Below are positions 43,972 through 56,631 of a DNA stretch of 64,000 nucleotides, piece after piece. The position numbers and the translations under genes are program-made. This stretch comes from Aphrophora alni (lineage: Eukaryota; Arthropoda; Insecta; Hemiptera; Aphrophoridae): contig OY740771.1 of the NCBI GenBank assembly GCA_963513935.1, forward strand, positions 9,887,138 to 9,951,137. Direction: 5' to 3'. The notes beneath the pieces were generated by a model that saw only the letters and a program-made list of their open reading frames with translations, did not search any database and had not been told where the DNA came from. Positions within the stretch are counted from its first letter, which is position 1; each line of letters opens with the position of its first letter.

Positions 43972-44082
43972 TCAGTAGATGAAGTGTTGCATAATGACAG
44001 CTAGAAATATCGCACCTAAAGTGAATGCTCCTAGGATGATCATAGCCCACTGTTGGTCAGACAATGGTTTGTGCGTCACAGT
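43972..44082 (-). CDS. FNDC3: FNDC3 last coding exon, C-terminal membrane anchor
   Basis: Acceptor TTGTTTTAG. It encodes TVTHKPLSDQQWAMIILGAF, then TLGAIFLAVIMQHFIY and a TGA stop at 43974-43972. The hydrophobic run of ~20 residues ending five residues before the stop is a tail-anchor-type segment, conserved in FNDC3 proteins. Confidence 0.92.
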   Translation of the reverse strand, partial: TVTHKPLSDQQWAMIILGAFTLGAIFLAVIMQHFIY

Positions 44083-47000
44083 CTAAAACAAAGAACAGTT
44101 TACTATTATTAACTTTCAAACAAAATCCCATCTAACAATTCATTTATCTCCAGGATAGGGAGGACATACAGCGTATGAAAGTGACACCTTGATAAAAAGA
44201 GACAATAATATTAAACATACCTTGTCTTCAGTTTTGTTTTTTAACATGTACATAGAGAATTTCGGTGGCAGAAAATAATGATGAGAATTGGGTGATATAC
44301 AAAAAGAAAAAAATCCTTTTGATTGTTGTAGTTTTCAAAATAACGTCTTTAATATTGATGATTTTCATTAAATAAACAACTACCGAAGTAGGCCTAAGAA
44401 AAAGAACAAAGCTTTAAATTTGGCTTAACTTATATGGATGCACATACAAGAGGATATTCTATTGAAAACAAAATTTATGTTGGAGATTGATGGAAGGAAG
44501 TTTTGTCATACTATATAATGGGAATTCCAGTTTTGACAATTAAATTTCCTTTTATTGGTTTCCAAATAGACACCATGTGCATTCATCTGAATAATTAAAC
44601 CACCTTGAAGAAACAAGATATCAATAAAAAAATTTCTTTTCATCACTAATTGAACAAATTGTCAATCATTGAATATAGTCTGAGAGACAGAAATTACATT
44701 ATTCCTATACGACTAAAACAACTAAAGCTTTCGACATAAATAGGAGCATACAATAGTGTAATATGTATGTAACTTGATCATACTTACATATGTGTGATGT
44801 GTTTTTACTGTGTGAGTAGAGGATGCTTGCTCAGGCAATGGAACTGTAGAGAATGTAGTCGCAGAAGAATACGCACCGGTGACTTCAACACTTTCTGTTT
44901 GTCTAATTGGGCAGACACGAACTGAATATTCAGCACCTGCTTCCAAATCGTTTAAATGTGATTTGGTTTCTGGCCCACGGTACACCTTAAAAAAAAAATT
45001 AATAAACACGATTAATTTAAATAAAACATAACTTTGCTGATTTAATTACACTTCATAATTTCTAAGGTTAGAGAAACTGTACACACTTTAATAAATAGTC
45101 AAGTTGATGGGTTTTCTCATACTCAGGAACTGCACATACAACTATTCTGAAAGACCTTGAAGTAAACCGTGAACTAACATCACGAGGATTGTTTGATAAG
45201 TCAAGGAATTAGAAATTTAAGAATTTTTATTCCAATCAAAATTCTTATTTTTTTTTTGTCACCAAATAGGGTTATACTTATTCATAATAAAGAGAGACAT
45301 ACTATAGTCTTGTGATCATTTTTCTTTTTTCCAGAAAGTTGATGAAGATTATGCCATGTGAATCCCAGAAAATTGTGGCTATGAACTTTCCGGTCAATAA
45401 AAAGATGTATGCCTTTTCAGAGCACATTCGCCAGGAGAAACCTGCTCTTTCACTTCTGGAGTGTAATAATGGATCCATGTTTCATCAAATCAAAAGTTAC
45501 ATAATATTTTAAAACTAACTTGGATTTTCTTAAGCATGTCCAAACACTGCTTCAAAATGGTTCTGCAATTCCGTTCTTGGTCAACTGTGTGCAAACATAG
45601 CACTCATCTTGCCAATTGTTCATGCAGGATATTAAAACATGTTCATTAGAGATGTTTTACCATCTTAGCTATCTTGAGTGTCCTCAGTCGATGGTCTTCC
45701 AACACAATAAAGTATCATAGATTTTATTCCCCCATCACTTCAGTTGTGACCCCATTCGAACAGTCCAGAGAACTTGTGCTTGTACGATTACAATGAAATT
45801 GTCCATTCCATGCAACAGAATAGAGTTCCCATAATATGTTTCTTCCTTTTCCATACTGGATTTTTCAAACAAAAAGTAGTGTTTTATTAGCACAAGAAAT
45901 TCATTGCAGTAAAGAAACAAAAAATTTTCTGCTTTTGAAAATCTTGAATATATCTTCATGAAAATTTGTGAATAAACAAACCAAAATGCATAGCAAACGC
46001 CAAATTTTGCAATTTGGGCATATTTTATCAAAATGACTGACTTTAACAAAGAGCTCTCTTAATATATTATCACTATTAATGTCTGACAGGTCTTGTAACT
46101 ATGTGACCTAAACATATATCAGCTGTCGAATGACTAGTTCCAGATTGTTATTATAATTATGGACAATAGTTGTCCAGATTAAACACACTTCATATTAACT
46201 GAGGTTTACTGTAAGATCATCAGGTTTAATGGCAAAGAGTTGCAGTTAACAACATTACATGTAGTATTTTCAAATTTTGATTTCATTAAATGTCTCTAAA
46301 TCAGTTACTTAAAAGATATATAGCAAAAGAACAAAACTCATTTAAACGTTTTTCTGGACTTCAATAGGTACTTGATACACACATAAGTGTACTTCTATTA
46401 TTTATTGTTTAAATGCACAAACTTCTCGGTCTTCATCGCCCTATAGAAAAAAGAAAATAAAAGACACCTAGTCCTCAAATACTCTAATTGTGTCAGGATC
46501 CGAAGAAAACAAGGATTGGTCAAGAGAGACATATTAAGAAAGATGAAAGAGAGGAATCAAACCCATCACTAAATGAAGAAAGGTTTATATCCAGCTAAGT
46601 TTTTCGGGCTTGTCAGACCCGTACTCACAAGAAGTAAGCGCCTGAAAAATGGGAAAACCAAAATAAAGTATAAATGATGTGGTTAACCTAACCTACCTAC
46701 AAGGGTTTCCTTGGAACCGTACTCATTATATGTGAGCCTCTAAAGGTCAAGTGTCTTTCATATTGAAATTTAAATCGCTATAGTGATGGTGGTGTTTACA
46801 CATTGACAAAGACAGGAAAAATAATTATCTTAAATTTTTTGAGTATGAAACACATTAGGCTTTATTGGCATCACTTTAGAGCATCCAAACTTATAGGATT
46901 AAGATTAATTGTAGATTATCAAACATTGTCTAAAGCTGCATTATTCATTACAAAGCAGCCAGTTACTTTCGAAGTACCAAACAAGGCGTTGATCGACTAT

Positions 47001-50000
47001 TCTCTCTACCAGCTTACAAAGCACACAAGTGAGAGAAATGGGATGGTAACTTCTAGGCTCAGTTCTTTCTTTACCTAACTTTAGAAAAGAAATTACTGTA
47101 GCCTCCAATCAAACATCGGGAAAACATTGTTCCTCGAATATACGATTATATATTGTAAGGAGAGTCATGTTAATTATCATAGCAACAAATAAACAAAGAA
47201 GTAATGTAAAAACAGAGCTTGTAGTATTAATGTTAGCTTACCTGTTTATATTCTTGATCTCTGAGCCTGGACAGTTGGACAGAGTAAATGATAGGATCTG
47301 TGCCCATTGACCTACTGGATTGCCATTCTATTGTGCAAGCTCTATGTCCAATATCACATGTACGAGGTGCTACAAACACAATAATAATATTTCAATAGGG
47401 CAAAAACAACTGAAATTATCAGAATTTAAAAAAAGATAGAATACATTTTAAAGTTTACAATTTTTTGCCTTTTCTAGCTTTCTTCAGTCTGAATAATTTT
47501 GTTTGTGTAGAAACACATTGACTGAGACCAAGTAGAAGATTGTACTCAATATTAATTGTGGAAATATTCATTTTTAACAACCACAGTGTAAAAAAAAAAT
47601 TTTTGGACATCTATAATCTTTCCAATAAGAATCTAGTACACAGTGAGTTTTTAACTTAACCCATTGGCCTAGACATACGGAACTGTTCCGTATAGTCCCC
47701 AAGCGGCCCACTAATAGACATACGGAACTTCTCCGTGTCCCGGAAAACAACGTTCTTTATAGTTCAAGCGTAGGTTTGACTGGTTTGACGTAGTTTCGAA
47801 TAAATGTGTTAGATGACAGCAGGGTCCACTGAGAATGTTTTCTTTGCATTTTATTATGAAAATTACGATTAAAATTTAATTAAATTGCACTTTTTTATGA
47901 GCAGTGTTCACGCGCAGTCCCAGTGAAACCTTACGACGTGTGTGATATAAGCTAGATTTATTCAGTTTATAATACGATATCGTTATTATACTTTTAGAAT
48001 ATTTAGATTACTTGATGTTGGCAACACTTGTAAGCAACGTATCAAATAAACAGATGACTTCCGTGTTCTGATTAGGTTATAAACATTTGTTTTGTTTACT
48101 GTTTTAGTGAATACTTACGTTGTGCTGTGTTTCGTAAATAAAAATTATAGAAAATCGTTATTGTACGTAACTTAAATTTGTTATAGAGAGAATTTAATTT
48201 AGAATAAAATGGTGAAAACAGAACTAAAATCACAATTACGAATCAAAAGTTATTTATATTTTTCTAATAACGTACAAAATCAGCCATTTTAATTGCTAGA
48301 TTAGGGTCAAGCAAAGTTTCCGAAAAAGGCTAGGCCAATGGATTAAAAGAACTTAAAGCATGTCATGAACAAAAGGTTTGCAAATTGAAGAAACGTTAAA
48401 GCATTAATGATGTTCATGTATCCAGTAATATATTTACAGATACTGTACTATACAAATAACTAAATGAAATTATCAAGCATTAAAAATGAATTAATTATAA
48501 AAATTTAAAAAAGATCAAAGAACCTTGATTATTAATACTTTTGCTTACCTTTAAGAGAAGGTGGTGGAGCGATGGCCGTACAGAATTCATAAAATGGAGA
48601 ATTTGGACCTTGGCCAGCATCATTCGTGGCTGATATACAAAACCTATACACTGTCTGTTCTAGTAATCTATTTACCTTACAACTATGGCTTGGGCCTTGA
48701 TACACTATTTGCAATGGACTCCTGAACAAGAAAAACAACAGATTAAAACAAAGTATCTTCAGAATTACGAACAAATATAAAATTGCTTCTACAATTTTAC
48801 GATGTTCCATATGCAAATTTATGGACATTGTTATATTGGTTTTACAAAATGATTTTAAACAGAACACCATTAAGTTTGCAATATGAGCCTATATCTATGA
48901 ATACTGAAGATTTGATGATGCTGTCAACAACAACGAAACATATGTAGTTGAGAAAAATATATTTTTAGAAAGAATAAGGTGCTAAGGCGGTGAGTTAAAA
49001 ACTACTTATTTGTTTCCACTAGTCATAATCAACTTGACACCTATCTTACGCCACATTGTTCAAATAATTTGTCATCTTAATTGTATAGGCAAGTACAGAC
49101 TTCCACAAGATGTATGTTTGCTTGCTGTATTAGGTTTAAGACCTCCACATCAAGGATTATGTAATGAACACTGATCTTATCGTAATCATTACAGAAAACA
49201 ATAAATCAACCATCCTCTGTATTGTAGAAACATCCTCATGGAATTATTGTTTCCTTGTCTTTCCTCAAGTACAGCTTAATAAAAAGTAGGTGTGTAAATA
49301 TACAAGTCTAATTTTGTTTAAACATTGCTGTCTGCCTTCTCGGACGTGTTCATTAACCATTAAACTAGTTAAACCGTTTCTTCAAGAGCAGTACAGAATG
49401 GTAGCAGAGCGTGATTACGATCCACGGATCTCTGGGTTATGGGCCCAGCACGCTTCCATCTGCAATTGATTAATAGTTTGGGGAGTACGTGGATCTACTT
49501 TATTATGCGGTGCCGGGTCATCAGATCGCGTGCTAAAATTAATAAAAGTACACTGGGCCAATCTCAATCTAGGCTAGCTATTTTTGACGATTAATTCTGA
49601 ACACTAATTTATTAACACTAAGCAATCTACACTAAAACCAATATTAATTTTAACTACATTGTATTGCCACAACCTGTTGGACTAACTCAAAAGGCCTATC
49701 GTAGCCGTTTATTAGTTCAACTAATAATATTACGATTAGAAAAACACGATGCGCCCAGATATAAACCCTAGGGTCGTACCGGCCCTATTCCTCGGGATTT
49801 AGGCAGGCATAGTAAAATATAATGGCACTAAAATGAAACAAGAAGAACCCTGAGCAGACGTCTTCCCTCACTTGTGGTTGGAACACTACTCCGGGTTATC
49901 TAGTCCCGCGCATACTACGAGATATCGAAGGGGAGAGGGGAATGGTGACTAATCACCACAATATACATCATATTAAATTCAATTAACATATACAAATTTA

Positions 50001-53000
50001 TAACTGTGACCAAAACCCAACCATCTACCATGAAAAATAATATAGTTATTATTAGTAGATGTTAGAGGTTGGTTAAAATGTCAAAATTCATTATTACATA
50101 GTCAGCAAAACTGCTGAGAGTTCAGTTTCGGTATTCTAGTTAAATGCATATGGAACAGTTAAAAAAATATACATTTTCTCTAAAATATACAGTGGAAAAT
50201 AAATATGCATCAGTCTTTATGGTTATGAACTTTGTTGTTTTAACATTTGATAAAATTTCATACAGTTGAAAATAATATATAATTAGCAGTTCATTAAATT
50301 TTGTTTAGTGAAAAATTGTAAGAATTGATTCAAAATCTTTCGATACATTTTAAAAATACTCTTTCAGATAACTGAATTAAATCTTTCAACACATTTCTTT
50401 TTAATTATTAAAACACAATTTTCTTTTCAAAATACACATCAAAACAAAACAAAAATCTGCAAACGACTGCACATATTAATATCAACAGATTTGTTTAATC
50501 AAAACTCAATCTTCATACATAACTTACTCTGAAGCCCTAGGGTTATCCATCTGCAATGTGTATTGCGTGAAGGTAGGATTCTTGCCATCCCCCCATTTGA
50601 GCTTGAGATAGTTATGCCCAACATTGGGGCATGATAAGGAAGGTGGTGCAGGGGGTAAGGGCAGAGTACTGGCTCTCAAGGCAGATGAAAATGATCCTTG
50701 ACCTACACTGTTCACAGCCCGAATTCGCACCCTGTATAACAAAAAATTAACTTCAAATAATTAAAATGACAAAATTACAATATATCTGATCAATATAGAA
50801 ACTGCTTAAACATTCACTACTTATATTTTTGAATGCCAAAAGTCATCAGGGGCTCACTTATATTAAGTAAAAGTGTAGCAATCCCAAGGGAAACTGGCTT
50901 GATCTATACTTTTTTCCATCCCTCTCGTTCATCTTTGGTCTTGACCAACTTTTACTCTCTTCCGACTCTGACACTATAAAAGTAATAGAGGGTGTCTTTA
51001 TTTTATATTCTTTTCTTCCTTTTAACACGTTCACTGCTGATGCGAAAAACAATCTTTCCACAGGTGCTGATTTGTAAAAATGAAAAACTTATTACTTTTA
51101 GTATATAACTACTATAATATAATTAAACAAAGCTAGAATATATAATTTTTTAACATTTTTCATGGGGGGGGAATTGACGCACTTGTGCGTCATTAGCATA
51201 TAGCATCCAGTTTTCTGTTATATGCGGATGACGCACATACGTGTTCGTGTGATTTAGAGAGGAAATAACTTTGAAATAACTTCATTGAGAGATAATTCTT
51301 TTCCTGGGCTGTACACACATGACATTTTATTAATAAAATAATCAATAATTGGCCTTATTTTAAGTAATCTGTCAGTATTATGAGGATCATTTTTGGTAAA
51401 ATGTAAGCAACGCAAGATTAGTAAAAATCTGTCGCGAGCCATGTATTCTCCACAACAGATTTTGAACACCTTATCTTTACGGTAATAACCTTGTAACCTA
51501 GGCATTTTTACATTTCCTGTGTGTAGAAGAAGTCCGATAAAAGTGTTCAATTCGGTAATAGTTAGATTTTTCCACTGACATATCCGTGAATTCTCTTTAG
51601 TTTCCGTTGATAAAAACAATTCTTCGGCATACCGATTTGTTTCTCTAACAACAGATTCGAGAAAAACATTGTCAACTAATAATTGAAAATAATATAATGG
51701 TTTATTACTACCAGGTAATGGAACATGCATTCCACGAGGTTGTGAGAATACATATGTTTTCATCTTATCAGGGTTATCAATCCATACCGCAAGAGACGGG
51801 TTAGATTCAGTTGGAAGAGATGAATCCTCTTCACTCTCGAACTCAATTTCGGCATCAGTAAATAAATCACTTTGACTTTGTCTATAACTGTCCCCACTAC
51901 TATAAGCTTCAGATTCTGAGTCAGATTGGTTAAATCTATCTATTTCACTTATTGTTAAAAATGTACTATCACGAGAAGGTCCAGGTGTTGGATCAGCCAA
52001 GTTTACTACTCGTACAAGAACAAATATTATTGGAAATTAAAAACGAAACCAACAGGAAGGTAGCACACACTGTTTTTAGATAAGCATGAAGTGAGCGAAC
52101 ACCATTGGTTAACTGATAAGGTCAGGATTTAGCTGGAACCAGTTTACTGATAACAACGCACAAGTGCGTCATACGCATATAGCTTTGGAAACAAGTGACG
52201 CACATGTGCGTCATCCGCAGTGAACGTGTTAAGGCGATAATTACAAACATCCAATGAGCCTTGTGGTTAATAACACTATGAAAAGAGCAATCTCCAAACC
52301 ACAAATAACACTAACACAATAATTAAAGTTAAAAAGTTTAATAAACCCTAATGTACATTTCGGTAACATAGCTACCATCTTCAGAGGTACCAATACTTGA
52401 TGATAACCTTTAAGCAAGAAGAAAAAAATAAACTGAATGTAAAATTTTGTAATGATGATCAAGTAAATATGAGAATTCCTCAGAAAAACTTAATCAACTT
52501 GTACTGAACTACCTAATATACCTGTAGCTCAAAATTGTTAATACAGTAGAACCCCTCAAACTCGACATTCCGTCAAACTCGACAGGGCCAGTGACAAGGA
52601 GCATGGGATTTCCAAGGTCATTCACTGCATTGTTTTACGCATGTGCGCCTGCCAGATGCCCGGAGGTTGAGGCTTGTTACTTTTGTTTATACAGCTGTGA
52701 GGGATGCTCCTTTGTCTAGCCACTTTCTAATCCTACTGTATAGTAGAGGCCAAAGTTAAAGATAAAGGGTCCAGGTAGACCAGGACAGCCCTAAACATTT
52801 GTTGTCAAAACATTCATATTGTTGTGAACCCAAGCGCCTAACCACCCGGATGCTACCGGTCATTAGCACCGATTCCATTAAAGTAAGCGGCAAGTCTTTT
52901 GTCATAACAATTCAACGGAGCGTCGTAGAACTATGATTCAAGTTTTGTAATAAAGGTCTTAACCATGTGAGAAAAATGATCCGACTCTTAATTATATGCG

Positions 53001-56000
53001 ATCAGCAGTTCAATTTATAGCATTTGTATCGAACTGTGTTTGGTATGGACATTCTTTTTCTTCGGCGACTTCGAGATGAAGCTGCCAGACGTCCAGTCGA
53101 AAATGAAAAACAAAGATCAATCAAAAGTTTTTTCAAACAATGCTAACTTTGCTCCAATGTTTTTTTTTGTATATAAAATTGTTTTAATCTTTAAAAATAT
53201 TTAATGGACTGTCTGTTTTTTACTGTAGACTTTACTGTAAATTTTATTACAGCATATTAGGATAGGTCTTTTTAGTTTACTAAACCTATTGTACAAGGCC
53301 AACACTTTTTAAATCACATTTGACCGATCGATAAATTTAATTTTAATGTGTGATTGAACACACTATTTTTTTGTTGTCAGGCAGGGACTTTTTTGCAATA
53401 AACGTTTAATCATTGATAATCAATAAATGTACAGTTATTTAAAATAATTTTGAGTATTTGTTGCAAACCTAACCATTAAATACCAAAGTTCCCTAAAACT
53501 CGACAACCCCCAAACTCGACAACCTTAAAGTCCACATTGTGTCGAGTTTGAGGGGTTCTACTGTAGATAGATCACTGGAACCTGGTCCAACAGGAATAAC
53601 CAGTGTACTGTACACAATGCACTTTGAATAAGCTACAGCTATCTGTTGCACTGAGAGAGTTTAAGAGAAGGCCGATAAGGCTGTACTTCTGATCAACTCC
53701 CAAGCCGCTATTAAAGAAATTATTTTTCTTTAATCACACATAAGAGATAACAATGAATAAACATTTCTGAAGCTAACTATTTGGCAACTACTTTCACAAC
53801 GCAAAGTCATTACCCAATTTTGAGCCAGGTAAATGTTTAATAAAAAATAGAACAAAGGAAAAAAATTGTATTGGAAGCTACAAGTCTGACACAAATAAAA
53901 ATTTCTATAAAGACAATAAAAACAAACTAAGGAGAACCTGTTGAAAGTTTACATCTCATGTTTGACTGACTGCTTATTTAAAATGAACACATAGTATTGA
54001 CTGTTCACTGCTCCTATCTGGGACAATAACAAAGACTCATGATATAAGTACAAAAACATAAAGTTCTAGGAATTCTGGAAACTGGTAAGTGACTGACAAT
54101 GACTGTAAAAGAGTGACACTTGTTTATGCATGGGCTATAAAATTGGCTGTTCTTATTGGTGTCAGAGTTTACAAGATAAACAGCTCATATTTTCATAATG
54201 TACGTATTACGTTTGGCTTTAATATAATTTTGTCTGTAAAATTCATTTCATATTATAGTTTTTCTACTGTTTATTTTGATATAATTAAAGTCAATTTTTT
54301 AATATAATAGATCAAAATTGTAAAAATATAAAATATAAAGCTAAGAGAAAAACAATCAACAATAGAGCAATAACTATTTTGAAAAATAAAAATGATGACA
54401 GATATCCCTCGAGTAAATGAAATTAATCTTTCTATGATTGCAACAATTGTAAAATATAACTAAGAGCACATTGAGAGTCACTCTTTATTATTGATTATAA
54501 TCATAGATTTTTATTTTCAATTTTAACCTAATATTTAAATTACTTTACCATATTATACTTCTTTGTATATAAAATGCTGATATGAACATGGTAGGGCTCT
54601 ATCAAGTTTTCTATTACTTTATGAACTATAAGGCCTAATGCGCTTACTTGTAAGTGGTATGTGGTGCAAGGGCGGTAACATGACAGCAAGTGTCTTCTAC
54701 TGTAAGACTTTGATCACCCACTTCAACACAGTAATGTGTGATAGGATCTCCATGATCAGGGGGAGGATTCCAATTAATATGAAGAGACGTAGGTGAAGCG
54801 GTGTAACGGGGAGCGTGAACTGCTCCTGGCACTCCGGGCGGGGATACTAAGGATGAAATGGGGGAATACTCACTCCAACCTGCGCTGTTGGATGCCTGAA
54901 ACAAAAACGATAAAATTATATTAAACTTCATTAAAATACTGCAAAGCTCGAAGCATTTTACCAAGACAAGAAACCGAATTCCTATTATTTTATATATGGG
55001 GTGTCCCATGAAGAGGTACACGTTTTTGATTTTCTATCAATTGCTTATTCCTCAACCGATTCTTTTGAAACTTTACATATTTTTTAATAAAGTTACCAAA
55101 CATTGTTGTATGAATAGAAACAACTGGTGTTTATAGAAACAAAATGACGGTAACACGAAAAACAGTCATTGAAAAAAGTATCGCTTTTGTTACGTTTGGA
55201 AAAAACTTTTATCATTACAATTTTTACAATGCAATGTGATACAAATAAAATTTTCTTTTAAAACAAAATAAAAACTAATTATTTGTTTTTAAAACCAATG
55301 AAATAAAATGAAAAAAATAATTTATTCAAACTGAAACTCGTCCACCACGACACACTGATAGCAACACTTAAAAAATGAACGTGGAATCCAAAGAAATTTC
55401 TCTTCAATAACATTCTTCAAATCCTCATCATCCTTTAAATAGCCCCATAAGAAAAAGTCACACACAGTTAAATCAGGAGACTGGGGGTGGCCAATTTAAA
55501 ACCTGACTTCCACAACCCATTCAACGCCCTTGAAAATTGTTAGACAGTATTTGCCTAATGGGGTGAAGCAGGATTTTGTTGAAAAATAGCTTGGCCCATT
55601 TCTGGGACAGTAGAATGGAGCAGTGATTGTTGATTAAAAACTTATTCATATCTATTTCCAGTCATGGTAATGTCTAAAATGTCATAAGACATCTCACCAT
55701 TAACAGTCACAGCTACCCTGATAATAATTTCTTTTGATTTAAGAAGTTTCTGATCAACAACGTGAGGGTTTTGGGTGTTGTAATAATTAGAGGTATGTCT
55801 ATTTACAATACCATTGCGTTAGAAAGTTCACTCGTCTGAGAAAACAATACGAGTATGCCAATCAGGATCAGTCTCATGAAACTCAATTATGCGGGAACAG
55901 AACTCCACTCTTCTGTCCGGATCATCTTTAAGTAGGTTATGTACTAGGAGACTTTTGAAAAATTGAATTTTGTTTTAATACAATTTTCTGCACTGAAGAT

Positions 56001-56600
56001 TCGAGTATTCCAGTTTCAAGCTATACTTCTCTAAGTGATTTTGGTTTATCTGAAGGACAGAATAATGAAGCGCACACCAGTTCTTCTCTTCCCTTATAAG
56101 GAGATTGAGTGTACTTTTTCACTACGCTTCCCATTTCCACATTTCCAACAACAAATCTTTCCACTTAATTATTCAGTGAGGGTTGGTGGATCAACACCGG
56201 GGAAAGCAACCTGAAATTGTCTTCAATTGATTCTCCAATATTATTAAAAACAAAAGACAATGCACAACACTTTACTTTTTCGCAAATACGAACGACAATA
56301 AAATTAGGTTATAACTTTCTGTTTTAATGTAATTGTTGTTTAATTTAATAATAAGAGTCAGCTCATGACTCTTTCTGTTTGTTTTTTGAACTGATAGCAA
56401 CCCCAACACATGCATTGCCTCTGGGGTGCTTAATTTATTTTACAAACATTAAAATTAACTGTTGACGTGTAAGTAATTATAGTTTTTTTTTAATGTTATT
56501 ATTACTGAAGTTTATTTTTTAAGTTTTATATGTATCATATTATTTTCATTTTTATATGTATTATTGAAGTGTTTTTGTTTGTGAAATAAATATTTTCATT

Positions 56601-56631
<31 letters not shown>

